From Lactobacillaceae bacterium AF64-9pH9TA (GTDB taxonomy: Bacteria; Bacillota; Bacilli; Lactobacillales; Lactobacillaceae), in assembly GCA_027681045.1 (NCBI GenBank), contig JAQDCK010000001.1:124001-188000 (forward strand): a stretch of DNA of 64,000 nt, given 5' to 3'. Positions within the stretch are counted from its first letter, which is position 1. Every line of letters begins with the position of its first letter. The position numbers and the translations under genes were made by a program. The notes under the pieces are model-generated. The model searched no databases and was not told the DNA's origin. It was given only the letters and a program-made list of their open reading frames with translations. Of this stretch, positions 27,201-37,000 are shown piece after piece.

Positions 27201-27855
27201 CCTGCGCCGCAGCGTCAAGCTGCACCGGATGTCTTTGGAAGATATCGGTCCGGTCAACTTGGGGGCGATTGACGAATATAAGGAAGTCAAGGACCGCTAT
27301 GACTTCTTGAATGGGCAGCAAAACGACCTGCTGGAAGCAAGAAGCAACCTGCAGCAGTCGATGGATGAACTGGACCAGGAAGTCAAGGATCGCTTCAGCC
27401 AGACCTTCCAGCAGATTTCGGCTTCCTTCAGCCATCTTTTCCCGGTGGTCTTTGGCGGGGGCAATGCCCGCTTGACCTTGACGGATCCGGACGATCTGCT
27501 GGAGAGCGGGGTAGAAATCATCGCCCAGCCGCCTGGCAAGAAACTGCAGCGCTTGAGCCTTCTGTCCGGCGGGGAGCGGTCGCTGACGGCGATCACCTTG
27601 CTTTTTGCCATGCTGGAAGTCAACCCAGTGCCATTCTGCGTGCTAGATGAAGTGGAAGCGGCCCTGGATGATGCCAACGTTGTCCGCTTTGCCCGTTTCC
27701 TGCGTCAATATGACAGCCAGACCCAGTTTATCGTGATTACGCACCGGCGGGGGACCATGGAACAAGCTGACCAGCTCTACGGGGTGGTCATGCAGGAATC
27801 CGGGGTATCCCAGATTTTGTCGGTCTCCTTGAAAGATTTAAAAGATGAGGTATAA
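24295..27855 (+). CDS. smc: Chromosome segregation ATPase SMC
   Basis: Organises and separates chromosomes as a dimer with ScpA/ScpB. The 1186-aa protein has N-terminal Walker A GPNGSGKSN, two long coiled coils (about 170-500 and 670-1010) around a hinge near 510-660, and the C-terminal signature LSGGERSLTA and Walker B VLDEVEAALDD. GTG 24295 overlaps the rnc stop, and GGAGGAAAA lies just upstream. Confidence 0.97.
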   Translation: MPLTSLILEGFKSFADKTVIDFTKGITGIVGPNGSGKSNITEAIRWVMGEGSAKSLRGRNMKDVIFAGSQFRKPLNRAEVTMVFDNRNKELDFPADQVTITRRILKSGDNEYLINQQPVRLRDVRALFLDSGISQNSLAIISQGRVDQILNSQARERRGIFEEAAGVLHFKQQKQQAQGQLETTNDNLIRINDLVNELEKRLEPLHEQSSLAQEYQFQKAGLDEDLKTLLAFEIADLDQEEKEVSKKLAKSQELLSRLDAEVKQSQAKLAAKREEFQLESQKRDQVQAEVLKLTNRLSEINTSLQVSQQSRQFDQATRLEYQRQLADLKENLSATDAEISKLADQEAEYAGQLDQLKEKRQKLADQLKEDPASLKLKVEDLRSQYIQTLQDQTSANNQLVYLEGEIKRARESKDQRYEDASSQLAKSQEELEGLRSKGQKLRAENDQLQAELKEASDQLGHLAADQQVAQKQLQADLTNLQRLTARRDALVNIQKRHDGYYAGVKQVLNQPDRFPGIIGAVGELLTFPADLEAAMTTALGGSVQSLVAKDRMAAKDAIQQLKVRRLGRATFLPLDALRYRAIPASTRQALEGFAGFQGLASELVEAKGDTDISEAIQYLLGSIIIVDNMDTALAVSRQIGHYRVVTLDGDVISPGGAMTGGARNQRNNSPLQTTAEINKTTAMLEELEGQFHIKEEKLAGLDKQVKDKQETRDQINRDLQSLQQDLSAAVLTFQSQEKEVKRLESAVQLYQAQQAEQAAYLADLTDKEKAQKAKKEELAALADQQKQDLASLQETIQNYTDLNQGVQEKLAELDPQLAVLANKQENLQARKTERGRQKAASQKQIRQLEEKLAALDNSSQMSASKKEELGLEKDRLLAEQKDKQADLDAASQLLGQLNGQINQLEAVATRNYDLRKDAASEQEEFSVKLATVKGQLKQHLDSLREDYSLTYEAALSQAKLENTEENQQNLRRSVKLHRMSLEDIGPVNLGAIDEYKEVKDRYDFLNGQQNDLLEARSNLQQSMDELDQEVKDRFSQTFQQISASFSHLFPVVFGGGNARLTLTDPDDLLESGVEIIAQPPGKKLQRLSLLSGGERSLTAITLLFAMLEVNPVPFCVLDEVEAALDDANVVRFARFLRQYDSQTQFIVITHRRGTMEQADQLYGVVMQESGVSQILSVSLKDLKDEV

Positions 27856-27857
27856 CC

Positions 27858-29105
27858 GTGGGATTATTTGATCGAATCAAAAAGAGCCTGTTCGGCCAAA
27901 AAAACGAAGAAAAGCCAGAAGAAGTCAAGGCTGACCAGGAAGAAGCCGCAGAAGAAAATGCTGAGACAGAAAATGAGGCAGTTGCAGAGACTACAGAAAC
28001 TTCTGAAGAAGCAGTAGCAGAAAAGGCTGAAGCAGAAGAAACTGTTGAAGAAGAATCTACTGAAGCAGCTGAAGAAACTACCAAAGAAACTGAAGCTGCT
28101 AAAGAAGCAGTAGAGGAAAAGCCTGAAGCTGAAGAAGAGACAACTGAACCAGCAGAAGAAAGTACAGAAGAAAAAAATACCGAGCTCTATGAAAAGGGGC
28201 TGGAGAAGTCCAACAAAGGCTTTGGTGCCCGCCTTAACGCCTTTTTGGCCAAGTTCAGAACGGTTGACGAAGACTTTTTTGATGACTTGGAAGAACTGCT
28301 GATTGAATCTGACGTTGGCTATGAAACCAGTGAAGAACTGACCGACCAGCTCAGAGAAGAGGCCAAGCTGCAAAAGGCCAAGAGCCGGGATGACTTAAAG
28401 CGGGTCATCGTGCAAAAGCTGGTGGAAGTCTACGATGAAAATGCCAACAGCGAAAACGAAAAGCTGGCCTACGATCCAAACGCCAAGCCAAATGTCTACC
28501 TCTTTGTCGGCGTCAACGGGGCCGGCAAGACCACTACGGTCGGAAAATTGGCCAAGCGTTTCCACGACCAGGGCAAGAAGGTCCTGTTAGTCGCTGCCGA
28601 TACTTTCAGAGCCGGCGCGGTTGAGCAGCTGGTTGAATGGGGCAAGCGGACCGGTGTTCCAGTTGTAACTGGCCCGGACAAGGCTGACCCGGCTGCCGTG
28701 GTCTACGACGGCTTAGAGCGGGCGATTGCGGAAGAAGCAGACTACCTCTTGGTTGACACGGCCGGCCGTTTGCAAAACAAGATCAACTTGATGAACGAAT
28801 TGGAAAAAATCCAGCGGACCATCAAGAAGCGCCTGCCAGACCAGCCGGCTGAAACCCTCCTGGTTCTGGACGGGTCAACTGGCCAAAACGCCCTCCTGCA
28901 GGCCAAGGACTTTGACAAGACGACCAAGCTGTCTGGCTTAGTCTTAACCAAGCTGGACGGGTCCTCCAAGGGTGGGGTGGTTCTGTCCATCCGCCACGAA
29001 ATGAAGCTACCAGTCAAATTGGTTGGCCTGGGCGAAAAGGCGGAAGACCTGGCCGACTTTGACGCGGCCAACTACGCCGTCGGCCTCTTCCACGACCTGC
29101 TGTAA
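27858..29105 (+). CDS. ftsY: Signal recognition particle receptor FtsY
   Basis: Receives SRP-bound ribosomes at the membrane. The 415-aa protein has a very acidic, low-complexity A region (about residues 13-115, Glu/Ala/Thr-rich), then the NG domain with GVNGAGKTTT, DTAGRLQN and TKLDGSSKGG. GTG at 27858 begins two bases after the smc stop. Confidence 0.96.
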   Translation: MGLFDRIKKSLFGQKNEEKPEEVKADQEEAAEENAETENEAVAETTETSEEAVAEKAEAEETVEEESTEAAEETTKETEAAKEAVEEKPEAEEETTEPAEESTEEKNTELYEKGLEKSNKGFGARLNAFLAKFRTVDEDFFDDLEELLIESDVGYETSEELTDQLREEAKLQKAKSRDDLKRVIVQKLVEVYDENANSENEKLAYDPNAKPNVYLFVGVNGAGKTTTVGKLAKRFHDQGKKVLLVAADTFRAGAVEQLVEWGKRTGVPVVTGPDKADPAAVVYDGLERAIAEEADYLLVDTAGRLQNKINLMNELEKIQRTIKKRLPDQPAETLLVLDGSTGQNALLQAKDFDKTTKLSGLVLTKLDGSSKGGVVLSIRHEMKLPVKLVGLGEKAEDLADFDAANYAVGLFHDLL

Positions 29106-29151
29106 TTTTAAAAAAGAAACGCAAAGTTAGATTAGAAGGTTAAAAAGAAAA

Positions 29152-30573
29152 ATGAAAGATGATGCATGTACTTCGATTTTAGTCGGCAAAAAAGCGGCCA
29201 TGGACGGCAATAACCTGATTGCCCGCAATGATGACACCTTTTCTCCCTTAAACCAGCAAAAGTTTGTTGTTAACCCGGCAGTTCACGGGGAAAAGGGGCG
29301 CAAAATCAAGTCCTGGCTGAACAAGTTCGAAATGGACTTGCCGGAAGACGCCTACCGCTACCCGGCTGTGCCTAATGTCGACTACAAGAAGTACGGCTAC
29401 TATGAAGAAAGCGGCATTAACGAAAAGAATGTGGCCATGTCGGCTACTGAGTCAACCTACGGCAACGAACGCACTCTGGCCTTTGACCCGCTCGTTGTTG
29501 ACGGTTTAGACGAAGACTGCATGGTCAATGTCGTCTTGCCTTACATCGATTCTGCCAGAGGCGGGGTCAAGCGTCTGGGCGCCTTGATCGCCAGGTACGG
29601 GTCAGCTGCCGGCAACTCAGTCCTTTTTTCTGACAAGGATGAAATCTGGTACATGGAAATCGTGACCGGCCACCACTGGGTCGCGCAAAGAATTCCAGAC
29701 GATGCTTACGCCATCGCCGCCAACCGGGTCTCCATCCAGGAAGTTGACTTTGCTAGTGATGACTTCATGTGGAGTGAAGGGATCCAGGACTTTGTTGCCA
29801 AAAACAAGCTCAACCCTGACCTAGAAGGCTGGAACTTCCGCCATATCTTCGGCACCTTCACTGAACAGGACCGCCACTACAACACTTCCCGGGTCTGGTA
29901 CGGGCAAAAGATCTTGAACCCAAGCATCGACCAGGACCCGGAAGACCCTGACCTGCCATTCATCCGCCGGGCAGAAAAGAAGATCAGCAAGGAAGACATC
30001 GAATACATCCTGGGTTCTCACTATCAGGATACGGTCTATGACCCATTTGCCGTTAAAGGCAGCGATGAAGAGCACCACCGCTACCGGCCAATCGGCCTTA
30101 ACCGGACGCAAAACGCCCATATTCTGGAAATCAGAAGTGACCAAGCAGCTGGCGTTGCCGGGATTATGTGGCTCTGCATCGGGGGACCGACTTTCACTCC
30201 GTTCGTGCCTTTCTTTACCAATATGAACGACACTGACCCTTCTTATAACGACACTTCCCTGGAATACCGGCAGTCAGATGCTTGGTGGTTCTACAAGTCT
30301 TTAGCCGCTCTGGTGGAAAGCCACTACTCCCACTTCGTCCAAATGGACGCGACCTACTTGACTGAGCTGAACCGCTACTTCCGCGCCCGGGTGGCTGAAG
30401 TGACCGACCAGGCCCAAAGCCTCACCGGCGAAGAACTGACCACCTTTTTGACCAAGGCCAATCAGGAAACGGTGGCTCACTGCCGCCAGGAAAGCGAAAA
30501 GCTCTGGGGCCAGCTCTTTAAAGAAGCCATCAAGCTGTCCAAGCTGACTTTCAATATGGATAAAAATCTCTAA
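29152..30573 (+). CDS. pepD: C69-family dipeptidase (PepD type)
   Basis: Hydrolyses dipeptides in the cytoplasm, completing breakdown of peptides imported by Opp. The 473-aa protein begins MKDDACTSILVGKKAAMDGN. In this N-terminal-nucleophile family, Cys6 would be the catalytic residue exposed by autoprocessing. The length fits PepDA of lactobacilli. It is inserted between ftsY and ylxM, which are adjacent in Bacillus. Its own promoter is not obvious; only 46 bases separate it from ftsY. A hairpin follows. Confidence 0.9.
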   Translation: MKDDACTSILVGKKAAMDGNNLIARNDDTFSPLNQQKFVVNPAVHGEKGRKIKSWLNKFEMDLPEDAYRYPAVPNVDYKKYGYYEESGINEKNVAMSATESTYGNERTLAFDPLVVDGLDEDCMVNVVLPYIDSARGGVKRLGALIARYGSAAGNSVLFSDKDEIWYMEIVTGHHWVAQRIPDDAYAIAANRVSIQEVDFASDDFMWSEGIQDFVAKNKLNPDLEGWNFRHIFGTFTEQDRHYNTSRVWYGQKILNPSIDQDPEDPDLPFIRRAEKKISKEDIEYILGSHYQDTVYDPFAVKGSDEEHHRYRPIGLNRTQNAHILEIRSDQAAGVAGIMWLCIGGPTFTPFVPFFTNMNDTDPSYNDTSLEYRQSDAWWFYKSLAALVESHYSHFVQMDATYLTELNRYFRARVAEVTDQAQSLTGEELTTFLTKANQETVAHCRQESEKLWGQLFKEAIKLSKLTFNMDKNL

Positions 30574-30599
30574 AAAGTACTGCACTCGCAGTGCTTTTT
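30572..30599 (+). terminator. Terminator after the dipeptidase gene
   Basis: AAAAAGTACTGC / GCAGTGCTTTTT, 12-bp stem with one mismatch and loop ACTC, ending in five T. Confidence 0.85.
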
Positions 30600-30625
30600 G
30601 CTATACTGGTAACCAGGTGAAAAAG

Positions 30626-30967
30626 ATGGATGAATTGAGCAAAAACGAAGCTCTGGGTGACCTGTACGCCATGTACGGTGCCTTGCTCACCCAGGGCCAG
30701 CAGGATTATTTTGAAGATTATTACTACAACGACCTGTCTTTAGGCGAAATTGCCGACAACCGGCATGTTTCAAGACAAGCGGTTTATGATAATTTACGGC
30801 GCAGCGCCAAGTCTTTGGAAAAATACGAAGACAAGCTGCAGCTGCTGGCCAGTTACGGGCAATTGGAAGAAGGCATCAGCCAGGCCCTAGCCAGCCTGAC
30901 CGCTGGCGACCAGGAAACAGCCAAATTGCAGCTGGAAGACTTGCTGCAGATAATTAGAGGAGAATAA
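30626..30967 (+). CDS. ylxM: YlxM family DNA-binding/SRP-associated protein
   Basis: A 113-aa protein with a sigma-70 region-4-like helix-turn-helix (LSLGEIADNRHVSRQAVYDNLRR). In streptococci YlxM binds SRP components and modulates Ffh activity. ATG 30626 is chosen over GTG 30617 because AGGTGA (30615-30620) overlaps the GTG. It is immediately followed by ffh, the conserved ylxM-ffh pair. Confidence 0.9.
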   Translation: MDELSKNEALGDLYAMYGALLTQGQQDYFEDYYYNDLSLGEIADNRHVSRQAVYDNLRRSAKSLEKYEDKLQLLASYGQLEEGISQALASLTAGDQETAKLQLEDLLQIIRGE

Positions 30968-30968
30968 G

Positions 30969-32399
30969 ATGGCATTTGAAAATTTAAGCGAACGTTTGCA
31001 GAAGGCTCTGCGCAACCTGACCGGGAAGGGGAAGATCTCTGAAGAAGACATCAACGCCGCCTCCCGAGAGATCCGCCTGGCCCTGCTTGAAGCCGACGTT
31101 AACTTCAAGGTGGTCAAGGACTTCATCAAGACCATCAAGAAGCGGGCCCTAGGCCAGGAAGTGCAGGAATCGCTGACCCCAGGCCAGCAGGTCATCAAGA
31201 TCGTCAATGAAGAACTGACCAAGATGATGGGGGAAGAAGCGGTCGGCTTGACTAAGTCCCCGCACATTCCGACCGTTATCATGATGGTCGGTCTGCAAGG
31301 TACTGGTAAGACCACCACGGTCGGCAAATTGGCTTACCGCTTGATGAAGGAAGAAAAAGCCCGGCCATTTTTGATCGCTGGCGACATCTACCGGCCAGCG
31401 GCCATTGACCAGCTCAAGCAAATCGGGGCCGACTTGAATGTTCCGGTTTTCAGTGAGCCGGATGAAAAGAACGTGGCCAAGATCGTGGAAGACGGTCTGG
31501 CCGAAGCCGCCGTCCACAGAAACGACTACGTGATCATCGACACGGCCGGCCGGCTGGAAATCGATGAACCTTTGATGAAGGAACTGGAAGAAGTCAAGGC
31601 GGTCAGCCAGCCGGACAACATCCTCTTGGTAGTTGACGCCATGACTGGGCAAGCCGCGGCCGACGTGGCCAAGACCTTCAACGAGCGCCTGGACGTGACT
31701 GGAGTCATCTTGACCAAGCTGGATGGTGACACCCGGGGCGGGGCCGCCTTGTCCATCAGGGCCATTACCGGCAAGCCGATCCTCTTCACTGGGCAAGGGG
31801 AAAAGCTGACCGACCTGGAAGTCTTTCACCCGGACCGGATGGCTTCCAGAATCCTGGGCATGGGGGACATGCTGACCTTGATCGAAAAGGCCCAGCAGGA
31901 CTACGATGCCAAGCAGGCGGAAAAAGTCGCCCAGAAGATGCGGGAAAACACTTTTGACTTCAACGACTTTATCGACCAGCTGGAACAGGTGCAAAAGATG
32001 GGACCGCTGGATGAAATCATGAAGATGATTCCCGGTATGGCCAATAACCCGCAATTGAAGAACTTCTCAATTGATGAGAAGCAGATAGCCCACACCAAGG
32101 CTATTGTCTACTCCATGACGCCAGCCGAAAGAGAAGACGAAAGCCTGCTTAACCCGAGCCGGCGCCGGCGGATCGCGGCCGGGTCCGGTGTGCCGATCGT
32201 GGAAGTCAACCGGATGATCAAGGAGTTCAAGACGGCCAAGGACATGATGTCCAAGGTGACCAAGGGCAACTTCAAGGACCTGGAGAAACTGCCCGGCATG
32301 AACAGCCCGATGGCCAAGATGGCCATGCGACGGATGGGGAAGAGCTTCAAGAAGAAGAAGGCCAAGAAAATGAAGAAGGTCAAGCGCTTCCACTCATAA
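30969..32399 (+). CDS. ffh: Signal recognition particle protein Ffh
   Basis: Binds signal sequences and 4.5S/6S RNA and targets ribosomes to FtsY. The 476-aa protein has the NG domain with GLQGTGKTTT, DTAGRLE and TKLDGDTRGG, then the Met-rich M domain with RNA-binding SRRRRIAAGSG, and a basic tail of lysines. ATG 30969 follows RBS AGAGGAG. Confidence 0.97.
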   Translation: MAFENLSERLQKALRNLTGKGKISEEDINAASREIRLALLEADVNFKVVKDFIKTIKKRALGQEVQESLTPGQQVIKIVNEELTKMMGEEAVGLTKSPHIPTVIMMVGLQGTGKTTTVGKLAYRLMKEEKARPFLIAGDIYRPAAIDQLKQIGADLNVPVFSEPDEKNVAKIVEDGLAEAAVHRNDYVIIDTAGRLEIDEPLMKELEEVKAVSQPDNILLVVDAMTGQAAADVAKTFNERLDVTGVILTKLDGDTRGGAALSIRAITGKPILFTGQGEKLTDLEVFHPDRMASRILGMGDMLTLIEKAQQDYDAKQAEKVAQKMRENTFDFNDFIDQLEQVQKMGPLDEIMKMIPGMANNPQLKNFSIDEKQIAHTKAIVYSMTPAEREDESLLNPSRRRRIAAGSGVPIVEVNRMIKEFKTAKDMMSKVTKGNFKDLEKLPGMNSPMAKMAMRRMGKSFKKKKAKKMKKVKRFHS

Positions 32400-32404
32400 T
32401 TCTT

Positions 32405-32463
32405 TAAAAAAAGCAGGCTGTTAAGTAAAAATACTTTACAGGCTGCTTTTTGGGTGTTATAGT
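32405..32463 (+). terminator. Terminator of ffh overlapping the rpsP promoter
   Basis: A hairpin at 32405-32452 (about 20 pairs, two mismatches) ends in five T. -35 TTTACA (32435-32440) lies in its 3' arm and -10 TATAGT (32458-32463) follows after 17 bases, so the terminator and the rpsP promoter share sequence. Confidence 0.7.
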
Positions 32464-32493
32464 ATAACTATTGAAATTTAGGAGGACTAATTA

Positions 32494-32766
32494 ATGTCAG
32501 TTAAGATTCGTATGCGCCGTATGGGTGCCAAGAGAAAGCCATTTTACCGGATTGTTGTAGCAGATTCACGTGCACCTCGTGACGGCCGCTTCATCGAAGA
32601 AGTTGGTTACTACAACCCGGTTGCACAACCAAAGGAATTGAAGCTTGATGAAGACAAGATCTTTGAATGGCTGAAGAAGGGTGCACAACCTTCAGACACT
32701 GTTCGTTCACTTCTTTCAGGCGCTGGCTTGATGGCTAAGTTGCACGACGAAAAGTACAACAAATAA
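32494..32766 (+). CDS. rpsP: 30S ribosomal protein S16
   Basis: A 90-aa basic protein beginning [19 protein letters not shown], the S16 signature. AGGAGG precedes ATG 32494. First gene of rpsP-rimM-trmD. In most Firmicutes the KH-domain gene khpA follows; here only 62 bases separate rpsP from rimM, so it is absent. Confidence 0.97.
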   Translation: MSVKIRMRRMGAKRKPFYRIVVADSRAPRDGRFIEEVGYYNPVAQPKELKLDEDKIFEWLKKGAQPSDTVRSLLSGAGLMAKLHDEKYNK

Positions 32767-32828
32767 TTGGAAAAGGTTTGGGGCACAAGCTTCAAACTTT
32801 TTTTGTTTGAAAAGGAAAAATATATACC

Positions 32829-33332
32829 ATGAATTACTACAATGTTGGCAAAATCATCGCGACCCATGGCTTAAAGGGTGAAGTCAAGGTTGCTTTGACC
32901 ACCGACTTTCCGGAAGACCGCTTCAGAACCGGTTCCCGCCTTTACCTGGGCGACGATCGCCGGGAAGTGACGGTAGCTGCTGGCCGGCCCTTTAAGCAGT
33001 TCTGGCTGGTAACTTTTGCGGAAATCACTGATATTGACCAGGCTGAAAAGCTGAAGGGAACGGAAATCTTGATCAGCGAAGAAGACCAAGGGGAACTGCC
33101 TGACGGGGTCTACTACTACAGAGACCTCTTGGGCTGCAAGGTCCTGGACGATAAAAGCGGGGAAGAAATCGGCGAATTGACTGATATTGAAGCGCCAGGC
33201 GCCAATGACATCTGGGAAGTAACTGACGAAAACGGCAAGAGCTTCTGGCTCCCATACATCCCGCAGGTCGTTAAGAGCGTGGATATTGCTAAAAAAGAAG
33301 TCTGGGTTGAATTAATGGAGGGCTTGAGATAG
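32829..33332 (+). CDS. rimM: Ribosome maturation factor RimM
   Basis: Assists assembly of the 30S head through contact with S19. The 167-aa protein has the N-terminal RimM barrel ([16 protein letters not shown]) and a C-terminal PRC-barrel ([18 protein letters not shown]). The stop overlaps the trmD start. Confidence 0.95.
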   Translation: MNYYNVGKIIATHGLKGEVKVALTTDFPEDRFRTGSRLYLGDDRREVTVAAGRPFKQFWLVTFAEITDIDQAEKLKGTEILISEEDQGELPDGVYYYRDLLGCKVLDDKSGEEIGELTDIEAPGANDIWEVTDENGKSFWLPYIPQVVKSVDIAKKEVWVELMEGLR

Positions 33333-34063
33333 TGAACATCAACGTATTGACCCTGTTTCCTGAAATGTTTACCCCCTTGCAGGTTTCCCTGCTGGGCCGG
33401 GGCCAGGAAGATGGCAAGTGGAAGTTGAACCTGGTCAACTTCCGCGATTTTTCTGACCGGCCGCACAAGTCAGTCGATGACACTCCTTATGGGGGCGGGG
33501 CCGGGATGGTTCTGCAGGTGATGCCGATCAAGAAGGCCCTTGATTCCCTGGAAAACAAGGGCAAGGTCATCATTACGGCGCCCCAAGGGAAAACTTTCAA
33601 TGAACAGATGGCCCAGGAATGGTCCAAGGAAGAGAACCTGACCTTCATCTGCGGGCACTTTGAAGGTTTTGACCAGCGGGTTTACGACCTGGCTGACGAA
33701 ACCGTGTCAATTGGCGACTACGTTTTGACTGGCGGGGAGCTGCCAACCATGAGCATGATCGATGCTACTGTCCGCCTTTTGCCAGGGATTCTGGGCAATG
33801 CCCTGTCACCAGTTGAAGAATCCTTCTCAGACGGCCTTTTGGAATATCCGCAATACACCCGGCCAGCTGATTTTGAAGGGCAAAAGGTGCCAGATGTCCT
33901 CCTTTCAGGCAACCATGGCAAGATTGATGAATGGCGGCACTACCAGGCTTTGAAGGCTACCAAGGAGCACCGGCCGGACCTGCTGGAAAAGCGGGACTTG
34001 ACCCCCGAAGAGGTCAGAATGCTGCGGCGGATCAGAGAAGACGAGCAGGCAGAAAAAGATTAG
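33332..34063 (+). CDS. trmD: tRNA (guanine-37 N1)-methyltransferase
   Basis: Methylates G37 of tRNAs to prevent frameshifting, using S-adenosylmethionine. The 243-aa SPOUT protein shows the trefoil-knot motifs PYGGGAGMV and SIGDYVLTGGELP. GTG 33332 overlaps the rimM stop (TAGTG). Confidence 0.97.
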   Translation: MNINVLTLFPEMFTPLQVSLLGRGQEDGKWKLNLVNFRDFSDRPHKSVDDTPYGGGAGMVLQVMPIKKALDSLENKGKVIITAPQGKTFNEQMAQEWSKEENLTFICGHFEGFDQRVYDLADETVSIGDYVLTGGELPTMSMIDATVRLLPGILGNALSPVEESFSDGLLEYPQYTRPADFEGQKVPDVLLSGNHGKIDEWRHYQALKATKEHRPDLLEKRDLTPEEVRMLRRIREDEQAEKD

Positions 34064-34082
34064 TTAAAGAATAGGTGATTTG

Positions 34083-37000
34083 ATGACGCTGCAATGGAGG
34101 AAGCTTTTTTCCAACCAGATCCTGGACCGGGGAAGGGACTATTGGAAAAGGGACTGGGTCTATGCGCCCAGCTACAGCGAATTGCCGGCTGGCATCCACT
34201 GCCGGGTCGGCAAGCCAGGGCAGAGCTATGACGTAGAAATAGACTTCTCTGATGACTGGAGCGAGATCAAGTGGATGGACTGTGACTGCCCATATGCTTC
34301 TGAAGGCTACAACTGCAAGCACGAGGCAGCCTGCTTATACGCCACGGAGCTTTTTATCGAAGGGATGCAGGCCATCCAGGAACCCTTGACCAGTGAATTG
34401 CCGGCAAGCGACCGTAAAAAGCGGCAGGAAGAGATCATTGAAAAGGTCTATGGAATGGGCCAGAAATACGTCAATTATATTTTCGACGCTGGCAAGATCC
34501 TTAAATCCGTCGACTTTGACCCGGTCCTTTGGGAGCGGATCTGGGATAATCCAGCCCTGGCCCATTTGGTCGCCGTTAACCTGGATGACAGCCAGGCTCA
34601 TGCTGACCAGCCCCTGTTAACGGCTACCGGCTTCAGCCATTTCGCCAACCGCGGTAACGGGGACAGGGTCAGCGTTAAAGTTGGCCTTAATAAGGTGATT
34701 GATCTGAAATGCAATATTGCTGAATGCAAGCAGGACGAAATTACCGGTCCCTGCCGGCATGAAATTGCCCTCCTGCAGAAGCTGGTCTTGATGATCATGC
34801 GTGAAAACCCGGGTGAAGTAACTGACTACCAGGCAAGCCGCGCCCTGTCCCGGGCAGAGATGCTGGAAGAATTTGACCGGGATGCTTTAGAGGACGTGAA
34901 GCTTTTGGCCCAGCTTGAAAAAGAGCCGGGCGGGTCCTTTTCAGTCAAGTTTAAAGTTGGCCAAAAGCGCCTTTACGTGGTCAAAAACATCCAGAATTTT
35001 GTCGACGATGTTTTAAGCTGGCGGCCAATGTCCCTAGGCAAGGAAGAAGTCTTGCTGTCACCGGATTCTTTTGACCCGGCCAGCCAGCGCCTGTTCAGCT
35101 TTTTGGCCACTATCGCGGCCGATGGGGCGGAAATTTACGGGGAGTCAAAAAGGAGCATTGAGATTGCTTCCGGCCGGATTGACGGCTTTTTCGCGGCGGT
35201 TGAAGGCAGCGAAGTCGAAAATTTGGATAATAAGCAGGTCGTTCCTGCCAAGCGGGGTGAGCTGGAAAAAGCTGACCTTGAGATCGACGTATATGGGGGC
35301 CGGGGGATCAGCATTACCGGGATTTGCCCGCCGGTACTCCGGGGGATCCGGGCCAGCTACCAGCTGACAGATGAGGCTTTTATTGCCGGCAAGCTCGGCA
35401 ACATGTTGTACGCCCTTTTTGGCAATAAAGAGAATATTGACGTGTCCTTTGACATAAACCAGCTGAGCCAATTCAAGGCCACTGTCCTGCCCCTTTTGCA
35501 AAAATACAGCAACTTGACCATTAGCCCGGCTGCCCAGCAGCTTTTAGAAGAAGCGGGAGGCCTGGAAAAGAGCCAGCTGCGCCTGGATGTAGAGGGCGAT
35601 GAAGTAGTTGGCCAGGCCCGGGTCTTTTACCAGGGCAAATCGCTTCGCTTGGGCGAAAGCGGGGAGCGGGTAGTTAAGCGGGACTGGTACAAGGAAAAGA
35701 AGCTGGCTGAGCTTTTGGAGAAATATTTTGACCTGGAAGACGGCGACTGCCGCTTGGATAAAGGGGAAGACGACGCGGTATACCAGCTTTTGGGAGGGAT
35801 GCCGAAATTGCTTGCCGCCTTTGATGAAGTTGAAGTTACTCCAGCCTTTAAAAAGCTCAAGCTTAAAGACAGGCTGAATCTGGTTTTTGGCCTTTCCTTA
35901 AGTGACGGGCTGCTGCGTTTGGACCTGCAAAGCGACCTTCCGCCGGAAGAATTGGCGGAGGTACTCAGCCAGTACAAGGACCGGAAGAAGTATATCCGCT
36001 TGAAGAACGGCAGCTTCCTTAATCCAGACAGCCAGGACTTGGAAAAGCTGGACCTTTTAGCTAAAAACTTAGATTTAACCGCTAAGGATTTTGGCAAAGA
36101 ACAGCTGGAGATGCCGGCCTACCGAGCCCTTTACGTCGACCAGCTCTTAAAAGAGCAGGAGATGGGCGAAATTGAAAGAGACGACCACTTCCAGCAATTG
36201 CTTGCTGACTTTGACCAAAAAGAAGCGACGCTAAAACTGCCATCCGGCCTGGAGAAGATCCTCCGGCCTTATCAAAAGACCGGGACTGCCTGGATGAACC
36301 GGCTGGCCCGACATGGCTTTGGCGGGATTCTGGCGGATGAAATGGGGCTGGGCAAGACCTTGCAGGTGATCAGCCTCCTGGCCAGTCAAAAGGATCAGCC
36401 GAGCCTGATCGTGGCTCCGGCCTCTCTCGTTCTTAACTGGGAAGCTGAGTTTAAAAAGTTTGCCCCGGAAATGAAGACGCTGGTTTTGTCCGGCTCTAAG
36501 AAAGAACGAAGCGGGCAATTGGCAGATTTGACGGATATCGACATTGTGATCACTTCTTATGACCTGCTTAAGCGCGATATTGCCAACTACGCCTCGCATA
36601 CTTTTGCCTATGAAGTAATCGATGAGGCGCAGATGATTAAAAATCCGCGGACAGCCACGGCTAAGGCGGTTTCCGTCGTCAAGGCCAAACACCGCTTTGC
36701 CTTGACCGGGACGCCGATTGAAAACCGCTTAAGTGAGCTCTGGAGTATTTTTAACTTCGTCATGCCGGGCTTTTTAAAGAGTTACCGGGAATTCAAGAAG
36801 GATTTTGAAAGCCCGATCGTTAAGGAAGACGACCAGGACTGCCTGGCCCGGCTCAGCCAGATTGTTGGTCCCTTCATTCTCCGCCGCTTGAAAAAAGACG
36901 TCCTCAAGGACCTGCCAGACAAGCTGGAGGAAGTCCGCTATGTCGGCATGGGCAAGGAGCAGAGAAAGCTCTATGACGCTGAAATTGCCCGCTTGAAAAA

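Noticed and set aside
31149..32054. A 301-codon open frame antisense to ffh
   Set aside because: It lies wholly inside ffh and its product is low-complexity and unlike any known family.
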